Shown here: positions 9,171 to 19,396 of the stretch, one piece after another
Layout of the letters: every line of letters starts with the position of its first letter
How positions within the stretch are numbered: position 1 is the stretch's first letter
From: Janthinobacterium sp. ROICE36
GTDB taxonomy: Bacteria > Pseudomonadota > Gammaproteobacteria > Burkholderiales > Burkholderiaceae_D
Reading direction: 5' to 3'
Length of the DNA stretch: 64,000 bases
Assembly (NCBI RefSeq): GCF_002869965.1
Contig: NZ_PEBS01000013.1
Span: 36,249 to 100,248 of the forward strand
Notes under the pieces: model-generated
What the model saw: the letters and a program-made list of their open reading frames with translations, nothing else
Databases searched by the model: none
Told to the model about the DNA's origin: nothing
Program-made: the position numbers and the translations under genes

Positions 9171-9212
9171 CAACAAAGAAAAAGGCAGGCTTCCGCTGGA
9201 AAGCCTGCCTTT
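9171..9212 (-). terminator. Rho-independent terminator of hemE
   Basis: A perfect 12-bp stem, AAAGGCAGGCTT (9181-9192) pairing with 9201-9212, has an 8-base loop. Read on the minus strand it is followed by a T-rich run (TTTTTCTTTG), directly downstream of the hemE stop. Confidence 0.85.
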
Positions 9213-9244
9213 ATGCCCCCTGCGCCAGGGGAAGCGGTACTTGC

Positions 9245-10330
9245 TTACTGGCCGCTGCGCATGGCGCGGCTCAGGCTATGCACGGCTTCCACCATGGCTT
9301 CCACCGATTCCGGCGGCGTGAACTGGGAAATGCCATGGCCCAGGTTGAATACGTGGCCCGTGCCTGCCGACGGCGCGCCGAAGGCATGCAAGACCTTGGC
9401 CACTTCGGCGCGGATCTGCTCGGGGCTGGCGAACAGGATGGCGGGGTCGAGGTTGCCCTGCAAGCCCACTTTATGTCCCACCAGCTGGCGCGCGCGCGTC
9501 AGGTTGACGGTCCAGTCCAGTCCCACGGCATCGGCGCCGATGTCGGCGATCTGCTCGATCCACTGGCCGCCGCCCTTGGTAAACACGATGGCGGGAATCT
9601 TGACGCCATCCTTGTCGCGTTTCAGCTGCGCCATCACTTGCTGCATGTAGGCCAGCGAAAATTCCTGGTAGGCGCCGTCGGCCAGCGCACCGCCCCAGGA
9701 ATCGAAAATCATCACGGCTTGCGCGCCGGCATCGATTTGCGCATTCAGGTACTGCGCCACGGAGGTGGCGTTGATCGCCAGGATGTGGTGCATCAGGTCA
9801 GGGCGGTTGTACAGCATTTTCTTGATGGTATGGAACTCTTTCGAGCCGCCGCCTTCCACCATGTAGCACGCCAGGGTCCACGGGCTGCCGGAAAAACCGA
9901 TCAGCGGCACGCGGCCATTGAGTTCCGTGCGGATTTGCGTGACGGCCTTGAAAACGTAGTCGAGCGATTCCAGGTCCGGCACTTGCAAGGCCTTCACGTC
10001 CTGCTCCGTGCGCAACGGACGCTCGAACTTCGGCCCTTCGCCATCGGCGAAATACAAGCCCAGGCCCATGGCGTCAGGCACCGTCAGGATGTCGGAAAAC
10101 AGGATGGCCGCGTCGAGCGGGAAGCGTTCCAACGGCTGCAAGGTCACTTCGGTCGCGTAATCGGGATTCTTTGCCAGGCCCAGGAAGGAGCCGGCCCGCT
10201 CGCGCGTGGCGCGGTATTCGGGCAGGTAGCGGCCCGCCTGGCGCATCAGCCAGACGGGAGTGTGCTCGGTCGGCTGGCGCAGCAGGGCGCGCAGGAAAGT
10301 ATCATTCTGGAGCGGAGCAAATTGTGGCAT
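9245..10330 (-). CDS. hemE: Uroporphyrinogen decarboxylase
   Basis: HemE, 361 aa, decarboxylates the four acetate side chains of uroporphyrinogen III to give coproporphyrinogen III in haem synthesis. The conserved N-terminal signature [16 protein letters not shown] (about residues 25-40) carries the substrate-binding arginines. The second signature [17 protein letters not shown], the aspartate-bearing [14 protein letters not shown] and HVFNLGHGI near the C-terminus are present. The ATG at 10330 is chosen because the family starts at [10 protein letters not shown]; the frame open to 10552 adds unrelated sequence. It is divergent from the S9 peptidase and shares the long spacer with priA. Confidence 0.97.
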   Translation of the reverse strand: MPQFAPLQNDTFLRALLRQPTEHTPVWLMRQAGRYLPEYRATRERAGSFLGLAKNPDYATEVTLQPLERFPLDAAILFSDILTVPDAMGLGLYFADGEGPKFERPLRTEQDVKALQVPDLESLDYVFKAVTQIRTELNGRVPLIGFSGSPWTLACYMVEGGGSKEFHTIKKMLYNRPDLMHHILAINATSVAQYLNAQIDAGAQAVMIFDSWGGALADGAYQEFSLAYMQQVMAQLKRDKDGVKIPAIVFTKGGGQWIEQIADIGADAVGLDWTVNLTRARQLVGHKVGLQGNLDPAILFASPEQIRAEVAKVLHAFGAPSAGTGHVFNLGHGISQFTPPESVEAMVEAVHSLSRAMRSGQ

Positions 10331-10529
10331 GGCAGGCAATCGAGCTTGAAGAAGCGGTATTATCGCATCCAATCGCTGCCATTTCATTGATTCCAGTGCC
10401 ACTTTGCCGCATTTGCCACGCACAGCGATGACTTTCGTTGTGCCGCCCCTTCCATTATGATGATGCACGCCGCCGCGCTGCCTGACGCCGCCTGGAGGCC
10501 CCCTCTTCCCACCACGACACGGAGCCCGC

Positions 10530-12473
10530 ATGACCTCGACCGCATCCAGCACCCCTTATGGCATTTGGCCATCGCCGATCAGCGCGGCCATCGTCGCCGC
10601 TGGCGCCTCGCCGCTGACGCAGCTGGCCCTGGGCGGTGCGGATGGGACCGATGTGCTCTGGCTGGCCGGGCGCGCCAGCGAGGCCGGCCGCAACACCCTG
10701 CTGCGCCAGCGCGGCGCGCGGGTCGATGAATTGACGCCGGCGCCCTTCAATGTACGCACCCGCGTACATGAATACGGCGGCGGCGCGTATGCCGTTGCCG
10801 GCGATACCGTGTATTTTTCACATTTCGCCGACAATTGCCTGTACCGCGTGGCTGGCGACGGCGCGCCGGAAGCTTTCACCACGGGCGGCAACACGCGCCA
10901 TGCGGACTTCGTCGTCGATGCGCCCCGTGCCCGTTTGATCGCCGTGCGCGAACAGCATCCGGCAGAAGGCCACGCGCATCCGGAAAACTGCCTGGCCGCC
11001 GTCGGCTTCGACGGGCGCGACACGGTACTGGCACGGGGCCGCGATTTTTATGCGGCGCCGCGCTTGTCGCCGGACGGCAGCCAACTGACCTGGATCAGCT
11101 GGGACCACCCGCGCCTGCCGTGGCAAGGCACGGAACTGTGGCTGGCCGACGTGCACGCAGATGGCAGCCTGGGTTCGCCACGCCTGATCGCCGGCGGCGC
11201 GCGCGAATCGATTTGCCAGCCGGAATGGTCGCCGAATGGCTTGCTGCACTTTGTTTCCGACAGCAGCGGCTGGTGGAATTTGTACCGCCTGCACGGCGCC
11301 GACATCGAGGCGCTGTGCCCGATGGAGGCGGAATTTGCCACGCCGCACTGGACCTTCGGCGCCAGCATGTACGGTTTTCTTTCCGACGACGAGATCGTCT
11401 GCACGTATATCCAGGCCGGCGTCAGCTACCTGGCGCAATTGAACGTGGCCGAGGCGAAACTGGAGCCTATCCCCCACCCGTACCAGGAAATCCGCGAACT
11501 GCGCGTGGCGCCCGGCTGCGTCGCACTGCTCGGTGGCAGCCCCACCATCGCGCTGGAACTGGCGCGCATCGACCTGTCGAACCATGAGCTGGAAGTGCTG
11601 GCGCAGTCGATCGCACATTTGCCCGCGCTCGACTACCTGTCCGTGCCGCGCAGCTTGAGCTTTCCTAGCAGCAATGGTCGCACGGCCTACGCCTTCTTTT
11701 ATGCGCCCACCAATGGCGACGTGCAGGCGCCGGCAGGAACCTTGCCGCCCGTCATCGTCATCAGCCATGGCGGCCCCACCAGCATGGCCAGCAATACCTT
11801 GAAACTGGCGACGCAGTACTGGACCAGCCGCGGCATCGGCGTGCTCGACGTCAACTATGGCGGCAGCAGCGGCTTCGGCCGCGAATACCGCGACGCGCTG
11901 CGCGGGCAATGGGGCATCGTCGACGTGGAAGACTGCATCGCCGGCGCGCGCTACCTGGCGGCCAACGGCCTGGCCGACCCCGAGCGCCTGATCATCCGCG
12001 GCGGCAGCGCGGGCGGCCTGACGACCCTGTGCGCGCTGACCTTCCACGACGTCTTCAAGGCCGGCGCCAGTTACTACGGCGTGTCCGACCTGAAGGGCCT
12101 GGACGACGATTCGCACAAATTCGAATCGCGCTACACCGATTACCTGATCGCTTCGCAGCCGCAAGCCGAAGCGCTGTACCGCGAGCGCTCGCCCATCCAC
12201 CACACGGATAAATTGTCGCGCCCCATGATCTTCTTCCAGGGCCTGGATGACAAGGTGGTGCCGCCGCAACAGTCGCAGCAGATGGTCGACGCCCTGCAGG
12301 CGCGCGGCGTGCCCGTCGCGTATGTGCCACTGGAAGGCGAAGGCCACGGTTTCCGCAAGGCGGAAAACATCGTGCGCACGCTGGAGGCGGAACTGTATTT
12401 CTACCAGCGCGTGTTCGGCCTGCCCGTGGCGGCCGGCGAGCCGCCCGTGCATATCGCCAATTTACCCGCATGA
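10530..12473 (+). CDS. S9-family prolyl oligopeptidase-type serine peptidase
   Basis: A 647-residue S9 peptidase of the acylaminoacyl-peptidase/dipeptidyl-aminopeptidase type. The N-terminal two thirds resemble a beta-propeller (repeated short strands, for example [16 protein letters not shown] and [14 protein letters not shown]) that gates access. The C-terminal alpha/beta hydrolase carries the nucleophile in GGSAGG (Ser493), Asp574 in GLDDKVVPP and His606 in GEGHGF, a complete catalytic triad. No signal peptide is seen, so it should be cytoplasmic. Its last codons overlap the start of the SNF2 ATPase by four bases, implying translational coupling. A peptide substrate cannot be predicted. 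Confidence 0.92.
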   Translation: MTSTASSTPYGIWPSPISAAIVAAGASPLTQLALGGADGTDVLWLAGRASEAGRNTLLRQRGARVDELTPAPFNVRTRVHEYGGGAYAVAGDTVYFSHFADNCLYRVAGDGAPEAFTTGGNTRHADFVVDAPRARLIAVREQHPAEGHAHPENCLAAVGFDGRDTVLARGRDFYAAPRLSPDGSQLTWISWDHPRLPWQGTELWLADVHADGSLGSPRLIAGGARESICQPEWSPNGLLHFVSDSSGWWNLYRLHGADIEALCPMEAEFATPHWTFGASMYGFLSDDEIVCTYIQAGVSYLAQLNVAEAKLEPIPHPYQEIRELRVAPGCVALLGGSPTIALELARIDLSNHELEVLAQSIAHLPALDYLSVPRSLSFPSSNGRTAYAFFYAPTNGDVQAPAGTLPPVIVISHGGPTSMASNTLKLATQYWTSRGIGVLDVNYGGSSGFGREYRDALRGQWGIVDVEDCIAGARYLAANGLADPERLIIRGGSAGGLTTLCALTFHDVFKAGASYYGVSDLKGLDDDSHKFESRYTDYLIASQPQAEALYRERSPIHHTDKLSRPMIFFQGLDDKVVPPQQSQQMVDALQARGVPVAYVPLEGEGHGFRKAENIVRTLEAELYFYQRVFGLPVAAGEPPVHIANLPA

Positions 12474-15400
12474 CAGACCCGCATTCAGACCAGCCACTGC
12501 TGGACCAATTCGCCGCCCTGGAGCAGAACGAACAGATGATCCTGGCCCTGCTGGCGATTGCGGGCGAGCCGGTGGGCAAGCATGCCGTGTATGAACACTT
12601 GCAGCGCGCCAATGTCGTCGAGCCGGACGGCACGCCGTTTGCCCTGCTCACCGTCACGGGCATGCTGCAGCATGTGACGCGGCATGCGCTGGCGTCCGAG
12701 GTGGTGGGACGCGGCTACGCCTGCGAAGCCAAGCTGCGCTGGCCCGCCATGCGCGCGGCCATCGAGCACCTGGCGTTCCGCGACCTGTGCCAGGCCATCG
12801 AAACCATCAACCCCGTGCGCCGCAACTGGGATGGCTATGTGGAATTGCGCAGCTACCGGCAAGGCGTGGCGCGCTTGCGCATCGCCCTGCTGCGCAATGA
12901 CGAGGTACGCCACGTGGCCGCCATCCTGGCCGCCTGCATGGCGTGCTATGAAGCGCAGCAGCTGCATCCGCTGATCGAGATTTTCGGCCGACCGTTCGAA
13001 CCGGAAATGTTGTCTTTCGTCATGCCACAACTGCAGGATGACATCCTCGCCGTGCTGTTGGGCAACGCGCCGCGAGAGCCGGCCACGGCGCTCGCCATCC
13101 GCGCCTATGCGCGCGCCCACCACGCGCGCCAGGCGGCAGCCGGCGACCATCTCGGTGCCGCCCTGCCGCTGGCCCTGGCCGAAGACGCCCTGCTGTGCGG
13201 CGAACTCGACGCGGCCGCGCGCTACCTGGCAGGCCAGCAGGGGCCGCAGGCGCTGTTTGTCGACAGCAGCATCGCCCTGTTGCGCGGCGAACACGCCCAC
13301 GCCGTGGCGGGCTTTGAAACGGCCCTGAAAGGATTGCGCAAGGAAGCGGGCAAGCGCAAGCTGTGCTTTACGGGCATCGGCGGCCACCTGTACGTGTTGG
13401 CCCTGCTGCGCGGCAACGACGCCAAGCTGCTGAAAAACGCCGAAACCTACCTCGATATCGCCCTGCGCGCGCAGCCGAACCACGACAGCATCGTCTACCA
13501 ACAACTCAACACCTTGCGCCTGGTGCGCGCCGGCGTGCAGCTGGCGGAAAGCATCCCCACGCGCAGCTGGGAAACGGGACTGCAGGCACAGCTGTTCCAG
13601 GCCTTGCTGTACTACTGGCTGGCGCTACCGCAATTGAGCGAACGCAAGGAGCAGCTGCGAGCGCTGGTGCAGCAAGCCGATGCCGCCGGCTACGATTTGA
13701 TCGCGGCGCAGGCGGCCGGCTTGCTGGGCTTGATGGGCGAGCCGCAGCAGGAGCGCTATGCGACGGCCAAGCGGGCGCAACACGGCTTGACGGACATGGC
13801 GCCGTGGTTCGAGCGCCAGGAAGCGTGGCAGCGCCAGCTGAGCGCGCTCATCAACCTGCAGCAGAGCGCGCCCGCCGAAGCGCTGGGCAGCGTGTCGCGG
13901 CTGGTGTGGCTGGTGGCGTTCGACCCGCGTTTCGGCTTGACGGCCGTGGAAATACGCGAACAGAAGCGCGACGCGCGCGGTGGCTGGAGCAAGGGCCGCG
14001 CCATGGGCTTGAAACGCCTGGCCGAAGAGACGGGCGACATCGATTTCCTCACGCCGCAAGATGCGCGCGCGGCGGGCAGCATCGCGCCGTTCAAACAATA
14101 TTATTCGTCGGCACCGCGCTATGAAGTCGAGCTGGACAAGGCCGCCGTCTTGCTGGTGGGCCACCCCCTCGTGTTCTGGCTCGACCATCCCGACACGCGC
14201 GTGGAACTGATCGCCGGTGCGCCCGAACTCCTGATCAAGTCGCACGAGGGCCAGCTGTGGCTGGGCATGCAGCCGCCCCTGCCCGACAACGGCAGCAATG
14301 TCGTGGTGCAGAGGGAAACGCCGACGCGCTTGCGCGTGGTGCACATTCTCGACGAGCACCGGCGCATCGGCGCCATCGTGGGCCTGGGCCTGTCCGTTCC
14401 GCTGCATGCGGAAAAACAGGTGATGCAGGCGATCGGCGCCATCTCCTCGATGGTCACCGTGCAATCGGACATCGGCGGCGGCGCCGGCGACGCGGAAGCG
14501 ATCACGGCCGACCACCGCCTGCACGTGCACCTGCTGCCCTATCAGCAGGGCTTGAAAATGCAGATTTTAGTCCGCCCCTTGCTCGACAATGGCGCCTATT
14601 ACGCACCCGGCAGCGGCGCCGAAAGCGTGTTTGCCGACGTGGCGGGCCGGGCAGTGCAAGCGCGGCGCGACCTGAATGCAGAGCGCGAAGCGCAGCGCCA
14701 GCTGATCGGACGCTGCCTGGTGCTGGAAGAGGCGCAGGAAGAGCATGGCGAGTGGCTGCTGGGCCAGCCGGCGCTGGGCTTGCAACTGCTGGTGGAATTG
14801 CAAGCGCTCGACCCCGCCGCTGTCGGCTCCGGTATTGTGCTGGCCTGGCCCGAAGGCGAAACCATGCGCGTGTCGAAACGTATCGACAGCGGCCAGATGC
14901 GCCTCAATATCAAGAGCGAAAAAGACTGGTTTTCCGCCAGCGGCGACGTGCAGATCGATGAAGACAAGGTGATGGATTTGCGCGCCTTGCTCGATTTGAT
15001 GCAGAACAATAAAAGCCGCTTCGTGGCCCTGGGCGACAATCAGTTCCTGGCCCTCAGCGACGAATTGCACCGCCGGCTGTCGGAACTGGCCGCGTATGGC
15101 GAGGCGCATGCCGATGGCGTGCACATCCACCCGTTGGCCGCGTTTGCGCTGGAAGAGCTGGCCAACGATGCGGGCGGCGTGAAAGCCGACAAATTGTGGC
15201 GCGAGCACTTGCTGCGCCTGCGCGCCCTCGACGATTATCAACCGCAGCTGCCCAGCACCCTGCAAGCGAACCTGCGCGACTACCAGCTGGCCGGCTTTGA
15301 ATGGCTGGCGCGCTTGGCGCAGTGGGGCGTGGGCGCCTGCCTGGCCGACGACATGGGACTCGGCAAGACCTTACAGGCGCTGGCGCTGATCCTGGCGCGC

Positions 15401-16663
15401 GCGCCCAACGGTCCCACCCTGGTCGTCGCCCCCACGTCCGTGTGCATGAACTGGATCAGCGAAGCGCAGCGCTTCGCGCCCACCCTGAACGTGAAACTGT
15501 TCGGCAGCGGCGACCGCGCCGACATGCTGGAAACATTGCAGCCCTTCGACGTGGTGGTGGCCAGCTATGGCTTGCTGCAGCAGGAAGCGACCCTGTTTGC
15601 CGGCGTGCGCTGGCATACTATCGTGCTTGACGAAGCGCAAGCCATCAAGAATGGCGCCACCAAGCGCTCGCAAGCCGTGATGGCGCTGCAAGGGGATTTC
15701 CGCATGGTGGCCAGCGGCACGCCGCTGGAAAACCACCTGGGCGAATTGTGGAATTTGTTCCGCTTCATCAACCCCGGCTTGCTGGGCACCCTCGACCAGT
15801 TTAACTTGCGCTTTGCCGGGCCGATTGAGAAAGATCAGGACAAGCGCGCGGCGGCCGGTGCGCGCCTGCGCTTGCGCCGCTTGATCGCGCCCTTCATCTT
15901 GCGCCGCACGAAGACGCAAGTGCTGTCGGAGTTGCCGTCACGCACGGAAATTGTGCTGGAAGTGGAGTTGTCGCCGCAGGAAACGGCGCTGTACGAATCC
16001 TTGCGCCGCGAAGCGCTGGAAAAGCTGGCCATGGTGGAAGGGCCGGCATCGAAGAAAGCCATCCAGATCCTGGCGGAAATCATGAAGCTGCGCCGCGCCT
16101 GCTGCAATCCGCAACTGGTGGCGCCGGAACTGGGCCTGGCCAGCAGCAAGCTGGCGGCCTTCGCGCAATTGCTGTCGGGCTTGCTGGAAAACCGCCACAA
16201 GGTGCTCGTCTTCAGCCAGTTCGTCGACCATCTGACCCTGATCCGTCAGCACCTGGAACAGCATGGCGTCAGCTATCAGTATCTCGACGGCAGCACGCCC
16301 ATGCAGGAGCGCAAGCGCCGCGTGGATGCCTTCCAGGCGGGCGAGGGCGATGTTTTCCTCATCAGCCTGAAAGCGGGCGGCATGGGCATCAACCTGACGG
16401 CGGCCGATTACGTGATCCACATGGACCCGTGGTGGAACCCGGCCGTGGAAGACCAGGCGTCCGACCGCGCCCACCGCATGGGGCAATTGCGCCCCGTCAC
16501 CATTTACCGGCTGGTGGCGAAACACACGATCGAAGAGGGCATCGTCGAATTGCACCAGCACAAGCGCGACCTGGCCGACAGCTTGCTGGAAGGCAGCGAC
16601 GCGGCTGCGCGCATGTCGGCCAACGACATGCTGGGCATGCTGCAGGAAGGATTGAAAAAATAA
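12470..16663 (+). CDS. Large SNF2-family DNA-dependent ATPase
   Basis: A 1397-residue protein. The C-terminal ~500 residues are a Swi2/Snf2 ATPase of the RapA/HepA-like bacterial group. Motif I is DDMGLGKT (about 960), followed by VVAPTSVCMNWI (Ia), DEAQAIKN (motif II, about 1053), SGTPLENHLGELW (III) and FSQFVDHL (IV). SLKAGGMGINLTAADYVIH (V) and DQASDRAHRMGQ (VI) complete the set. Such motors track along duplex DNA and displace proteins. The N-terminal ~900 residues contain no motif I recognise; the 200-480 region is alpha-helical and repeat-like. The start overlaps the S9 peptidase stop (ATGA). A second SNF2 protein occurs at 47545-50649. The function is unassigned beyond the motor. Confidence 0.93.
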   Translation: MTDPHSDQPLLDQFAALEQNEQMILALLAIAGEPVGKHAVYEHLQRANVVEPDGTPFALLTVTGMLQHVTRHALASEVVGRGYACEAKLRWPAMRAAIEHLAFRDLCQAIETINPVRRNWDGYVELRSYRQGVARLRIALLRNDEVRHVAAILAACMACYEAQQLHPLIEIFGRPFEPEMLSFVMPQLQDDILAVLLGNAPREPATALAIRAYARAHHARQAAAGDHLGAALPLALAEDALLCGELDAAARYLAGQQGPQALFVDSSIALLRGEHAHAVAGFETALKGLRKEAGKRKLCFTGIGGHLYVLALLRGNDAKLLKNAETYLDIALRAQPNHDSIVYQQLNTLRLVRAGVQLAESIPTRSWETGLQAQLFQALLYYWLALPQLSERKEQLRALVQQADAAGYDLIAAQAAGLLGLMGEPQQERYATAKRAQHGLTDMAPWFERQEAWQRQLSALINLQQSAPAEALGSVSRLVWLVAFDPRFGLTAVEIREQKRDARGGWSKGRAMGLKRLAEETGDIDFLTPQDARAAGSIAPFKQYYSSAPRYEVELDKAAVLLVGHPLVFWLDHPDTRVELIAGAPELLIKSHEGQLWLGMQPPLPDNGSNVVVQRETPTRLRVVHILDEHRRIGAIVGLGLSVPLHAEKQVMQAIGAISSMVTVQSDIGGGAGDAEAITADHRLHVHLLPYQQGLKMQILVRPLLDNGAYYAPGSGAESVFADVAGRAVQARRDLNAEREAQRQLIGRCLVLEEAQEEHGEWLLGQPALGLQLLVELQALDPAAVGSGIVLAWPEGETMRVSKRIDSGQMRLNIKSEKDWFSASGDVQIDEDKVMDLRALLDLMQNNKSRFVALGDNQFLALSDELHRRLSELAAYGEAHADGVHIHPLAAFALEELANDAGGVKADKLWREHLLRLRALDDYQPQLPSTLQANLRDYQLAGFEWLARLAQWGVGACLADDMGLGKTLQALALILARAPNGPTLVVAPTSVCMNWISEAQRFAPTLNVKLFGSGDRADMLETLQPFDVVVASYGLLQQEATLFAGVRWHTIVLDEAQAIKNGATKRSQAVMALQGDFRMVASGTPLENHLGELWNLFRFINPGLLGTLDQFNLRFAGPIEKDQDKRAAAGARLRLRRLIAPFILRRTKTQVLSELPSRTEIVLEVELSPQETALYESLRREALEKLAMVEGPASKKAIQILAEIMKLRRACCNPQLVAPELGLASSKLAAFAQLLSGLLENRHKVLVFSQFVDHLTLIRQHLEQHGVSYQYLDGSTPMQERKRRVDAFQAGEGDVFLISLKAGGMGINLTAADYVIHMDPWWNPAVEDQASDRAHRMGQLRPVTIYRLVAKHTIEEGIVELHQHKRDLADSLLEGSDAAARMSANDMLGMLQEGLKK

Positions 16664-16717
16664 ACGGGAAGCCGCGTTCCATGCGATGATCGTTTTTCCG
16701 TTCTTCTTTCTTGCCCC

Positions 16718-17206
16718 ATGACCGACTTTATCGCCATCACCGCCGGCCAGCGCGCCACCTTTTTGTGCGGCAAATCCTGGACGGCCTACGTCAGCACTTT
16801 GGTCATTGCCGTGCTACTGTTTTTTGCCGCCCTGCCGCTGGCCTTCAAGTACAACGCACGCGCCGCCTTCGTGGTGCTGATCGGCTCGGCCCTGATCGTC
16901 GCCTACCGCCTGCTGACCATCCGCAGCTATCAGCTGTATTACGACGAGGCAGGCGTCTGGCTGGCATCCGGCATCTTGCCGTGGAAAAAGAAACTCATGG
17001 GTGTCAAATGGCGCGACATGGATGAAGCCGTGTATGAAACGAACTTCTGGAGCTGGCTGTTCCAGTCCTACACGGTGCGCGTCAGCCAGCGTTACACGCA
17101 AGACATCGAAATCCACGCCACCGGCATGGCGCGCGGCAAGGATGCCGTGGCGACCCTGAATGCGCGCCACCAGGAGATGCTGCAAGGCAGCGCCATCGTC
17201 GTCTAG
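16718..17206 (+). CDS. Small membrane protein with PH-like domain
   Basis: A 162-residue protein with two predicted transmembrane helices (about residues 21-44 and 49-65). A soluble C-terminal part follows, with pattern YQLYYDEAGVWLASGI, PWKKKLMGVKWRDMDEA and SYTVRVSQRY. It resembles bacterial PH-like domains attached to a membrane hairpin (YdbS/YdbT type). It starts 55 bp after the SNF2 gene on the same strand and may share its transcript. The fold assignment is from pattern only and no function can be given. Confidence 0.7.
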   Translation: MTDFIAITAGQRATFLCGKSWTAYVSTLVIAVLLFFAALPLAFKYNARAAFVVLIGSALIVAYRLLTIRSYQLYYDEAGVWLASGILPWKKKLMGVKWRDMDEAVYETNFWSWLFQSYTVRVSQRYTQDIEIHATGMARGKDAVATLNARHQEMLQGSAIVV

Positions 17207-17370
17207 CGGGATTGGCAGACCGGCAAAAAACTGCGCAAGCGCGGCAATTAATGCTAATCTTTGGCCGCCCTGGCAAGCAAAGCCAACCTTTCAATAGTTG
17301 TTTGTTACTTATATTATCAGTTTATTATTTTCTGATTAAAACAAACAGCAAAATATTCAAGAGATAAACT

Positions 17371-19224
17371 ATGCTGATAAAAAATAAAGTTGCGCTCGCC
17401 GCATTGATGATGGCCTTTACCCTGACACCGGCCAGCGCCGCCAAGAAGCCGCAGAAGAACGGCAAGGCCAGTACCAGCAGCAGCAAGAAGAAAACCGGCG
17501 CCAAGAAAGCGGCCGTCGTCAGCGCCGCCACGGTCGCCGCCGTCGCCAGCGAGAACAGCAGCGACCGTTCCATGAATAATCTGAGCGGCCAATTCCTCAC
17601 GGCCCTGTGGCGCCTGGACCCGGAAAGCGCAATTTCGGTCGGCAAGTACGATGGTGCCGCCAACCTGAGCATCCCCGACGCAGCCAGCCGCCAGAAGCAA
17701 CTGGCCTTCATCGAAGAATGGCTGGGCAAGTTCGGCAAGCTGAATGCCAGCAAAATGTCAGACAAGCAACGCACCGACCTGGCCTTGCTGACGAATAAAC
17801 TGCAATCGGACCGCTGGTATCTGACCACCTTCCGCGAATTCGAATGGAATCCCGCCCAGTACAACGTGGCCAGTTCCATCGACTTCATCCTGAACACGGA
17901 ATACGCGGCCCAGCCACAGCGCCTGCGCACCTTGCTCAAGCGCATCGCCACCGTGCCGCAATACTATGCGGCCGCGCGCGCCAGCATCGTCAACCCCACG
18001 CGCGAACACACGCAGCTGGCCATCGCCCAGAGCGCCGGCGTGCTCAGCGTGTTTGACGACCTGAACAAGACGGCACAGGCGTCCATCCTGACGCCGCTCG
18101 AAAAGCAGCTGTACAACGCGCGCATCGCCGCGGCCCGCACGGCCGTGCAAGGCTATGCCGCCTGGCTGACGGAGCAGGATGCGGCGCTGGCGCAAAACGG
18201 CAATGCGCGCTCCTTCCGCATCGGCAAGGACTTGTATGAACAGAAATTTGCCTACGATATCCAGGCCAGCGTGAGCGCCGAGCAGATGTACCAGAAAGCC
18301 CTGGCCGCACGCGAAAAGTTGCTTGAGCACATGGATAGCCTGTCCGACGAGCTGTGGGTGAAAACCATGGGCGCCACGGCCAAGCCGGCAGACCGCACGG
18401 CGAAGATCGGCATGGTGATCGACAAGCTGTCCAGTAATCACGTGGCGCCCGCCGATTTCGTGCCGGAAATTCGCCGCCAGATCCCGGAATTGCAGGAATG
18501 GGTGACCAGCCACAAGCTGCTGACGATGGACCCGAAAAAACCGCTGGTCGTGCGTGAAACGCCCGCTTACCAGCGCGGCGTGGCCGGCGCCAGCATCGAG
18601 GCGCCCGGCCCGTATCGCCCGCATGACCGCACTTATTACAACGTGACGCCACTCGACGGCGAAACGGCGGAACAGGCGGAAAGCAGCTTGCGCGAGTACA
18701 ACCACTGGATCTTGCAGATCCTGAACATCCACGAAGCCATCCCTGGCCATTACACGCAGCTCGTGTATGCGAACAAGTCGCCGTCGCTGGTCAAGTCCAT
18801 CTTCGGCAATGGCGCCATGATCGAAGGCTGGGCCGTGTATGGCGAACGCATGATGCTTGAATCGGGCTATGGCAACAATGCGCCGGAAATGTGGCTGATG
18901 TATTCGAAGTGGAACTTGCGCAGCGTCACCAACACCATCCTCGACTACAGCGTGCACGTGCAGGGCATGACGCAGGAGCAGGCGCTGGACCTGCTGACGC
19001 GCCAGGCCTTTCAGACCAAGCGTGAAGCAACGGAAAAATGGCGCCGCGTGCAACTGAGCTCGGTTCAGCTGACCAGCTATTTCAGCGGCTACAGCGAAAT
19101 CATGGACTTGCGCGAACAGCGCAAGCAAGCGCTGGGCAGCAAATTCGTGCTGAAGGATTTCCACGAGCAATTCCTCAGCTACGGCAGCGCCCCCGTGAAA
19201 GTCATCAAGGAGTTGATGAATTAA
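17371..19224 (+). CDS. Secreted DUF885-family protein, putative metallopeptidase-like
   Basis: A 617-residue DUF885 protein. A Sec signal peptide (MLIKNKVALAALMMAFTLTP, cleavage near ASA-AKK) is followed by a Lys/Ser/Ala-rich linker (residues 25-60) and then the long helical DUF885 domain. The family signature HEAIPGHYTQL (His454, Glu455, His460) and the downstream GNGAMIEGWAVYGERM match the metal-binding arrangement of M32/M2-like peptidases, which is why the family is suspected to be peptidases. It should be periplasmic. It is monocistronic and closed by a clear terminator. Confidence 0.85.
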   Translation: MLIKNKVALAALMMAFTLTPASAAKKPQKNGKASTSSSKKKTGAKKAAVVSAATVAAVASENSSDRSMNNLSGQFLTALWRLDPESAISVGKYDGAANLSIPDAASRQKQLAFIEEWLGKFGKLNASKMSDKQRTDLALLTNKLQSDRWYLTTFREFEWNPAQYNVASSIDFILNTEYAAQPQRLRTLLKRIATVPQYYAAARASIVNPTREHTQLAIAQSAGVLSVFDDLNKTAQASILTPLEKQLYNARIAAARTAVQGYAAWLTEQDAALAQNGNARSFRIGKDLYEQKFAYDIQASVSAEQMYQKALAAREKLLEHMDSLSDELWVKTMGATAKPADRTAKIGMVIDKLSSNHVAPADFVPEIRRQIPELQEWVTSHKLLTMDPKKPLVVRETPAYQRGVAGASIEAPGPYRPHDRTYYNVTPLDGETAEQAESSLREYNHWILQILNIHEAIPGHYTQLVYANKSPSLVKSIFGNGAMIEGWAVYGERMMLESGYGNNAPEMWLMYSKWNLRSVTNTILDYSVHVQGMTQEQALDLLTRQAFQTKREATEKWRRVQLSSVQLTSYFSGYSEIMDLREQRKQALGSKFVLKDFHEQFLSYGSAPVKVIKELMN

Positions 19225-19246
19225 GCGGCGCTCGCCATCCGCTTGC

Positions 19247-19270
19247 AAAGGGCGCTGCGGCGCCCTTTTT
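19247..19270 (+). terminator. Rho-independent terminator of the DUF885 gene
   Basis: The stem AAAGGGCG (19247-19254) pairs with CGCCCTTT (19261-19268), ending in a run of five T, 23 bp after the stop codon. Confidence 0.8.
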
Positions 19271-19396
19271 GCATCCGTTTGCGCCGCCGCAAACCACCGG
19301 CTGCCCTGGCCATTAAGCTGATGGGAAGGCAAGCGCCACCGTACTCCTCACTGGCAATTGCCGATTTTTCTGCTAGGGTGATAGTCAGGAGCGTTC

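Noticed and set aside
8402..9244. Calling the priA-hemE gap the chromosome origin
   Set aside because: DnaA boxes are suggestive, but gene-strand bias does not flip here and dnaA/dnaN are not in the window; reported only as a DnaA-box cluster.
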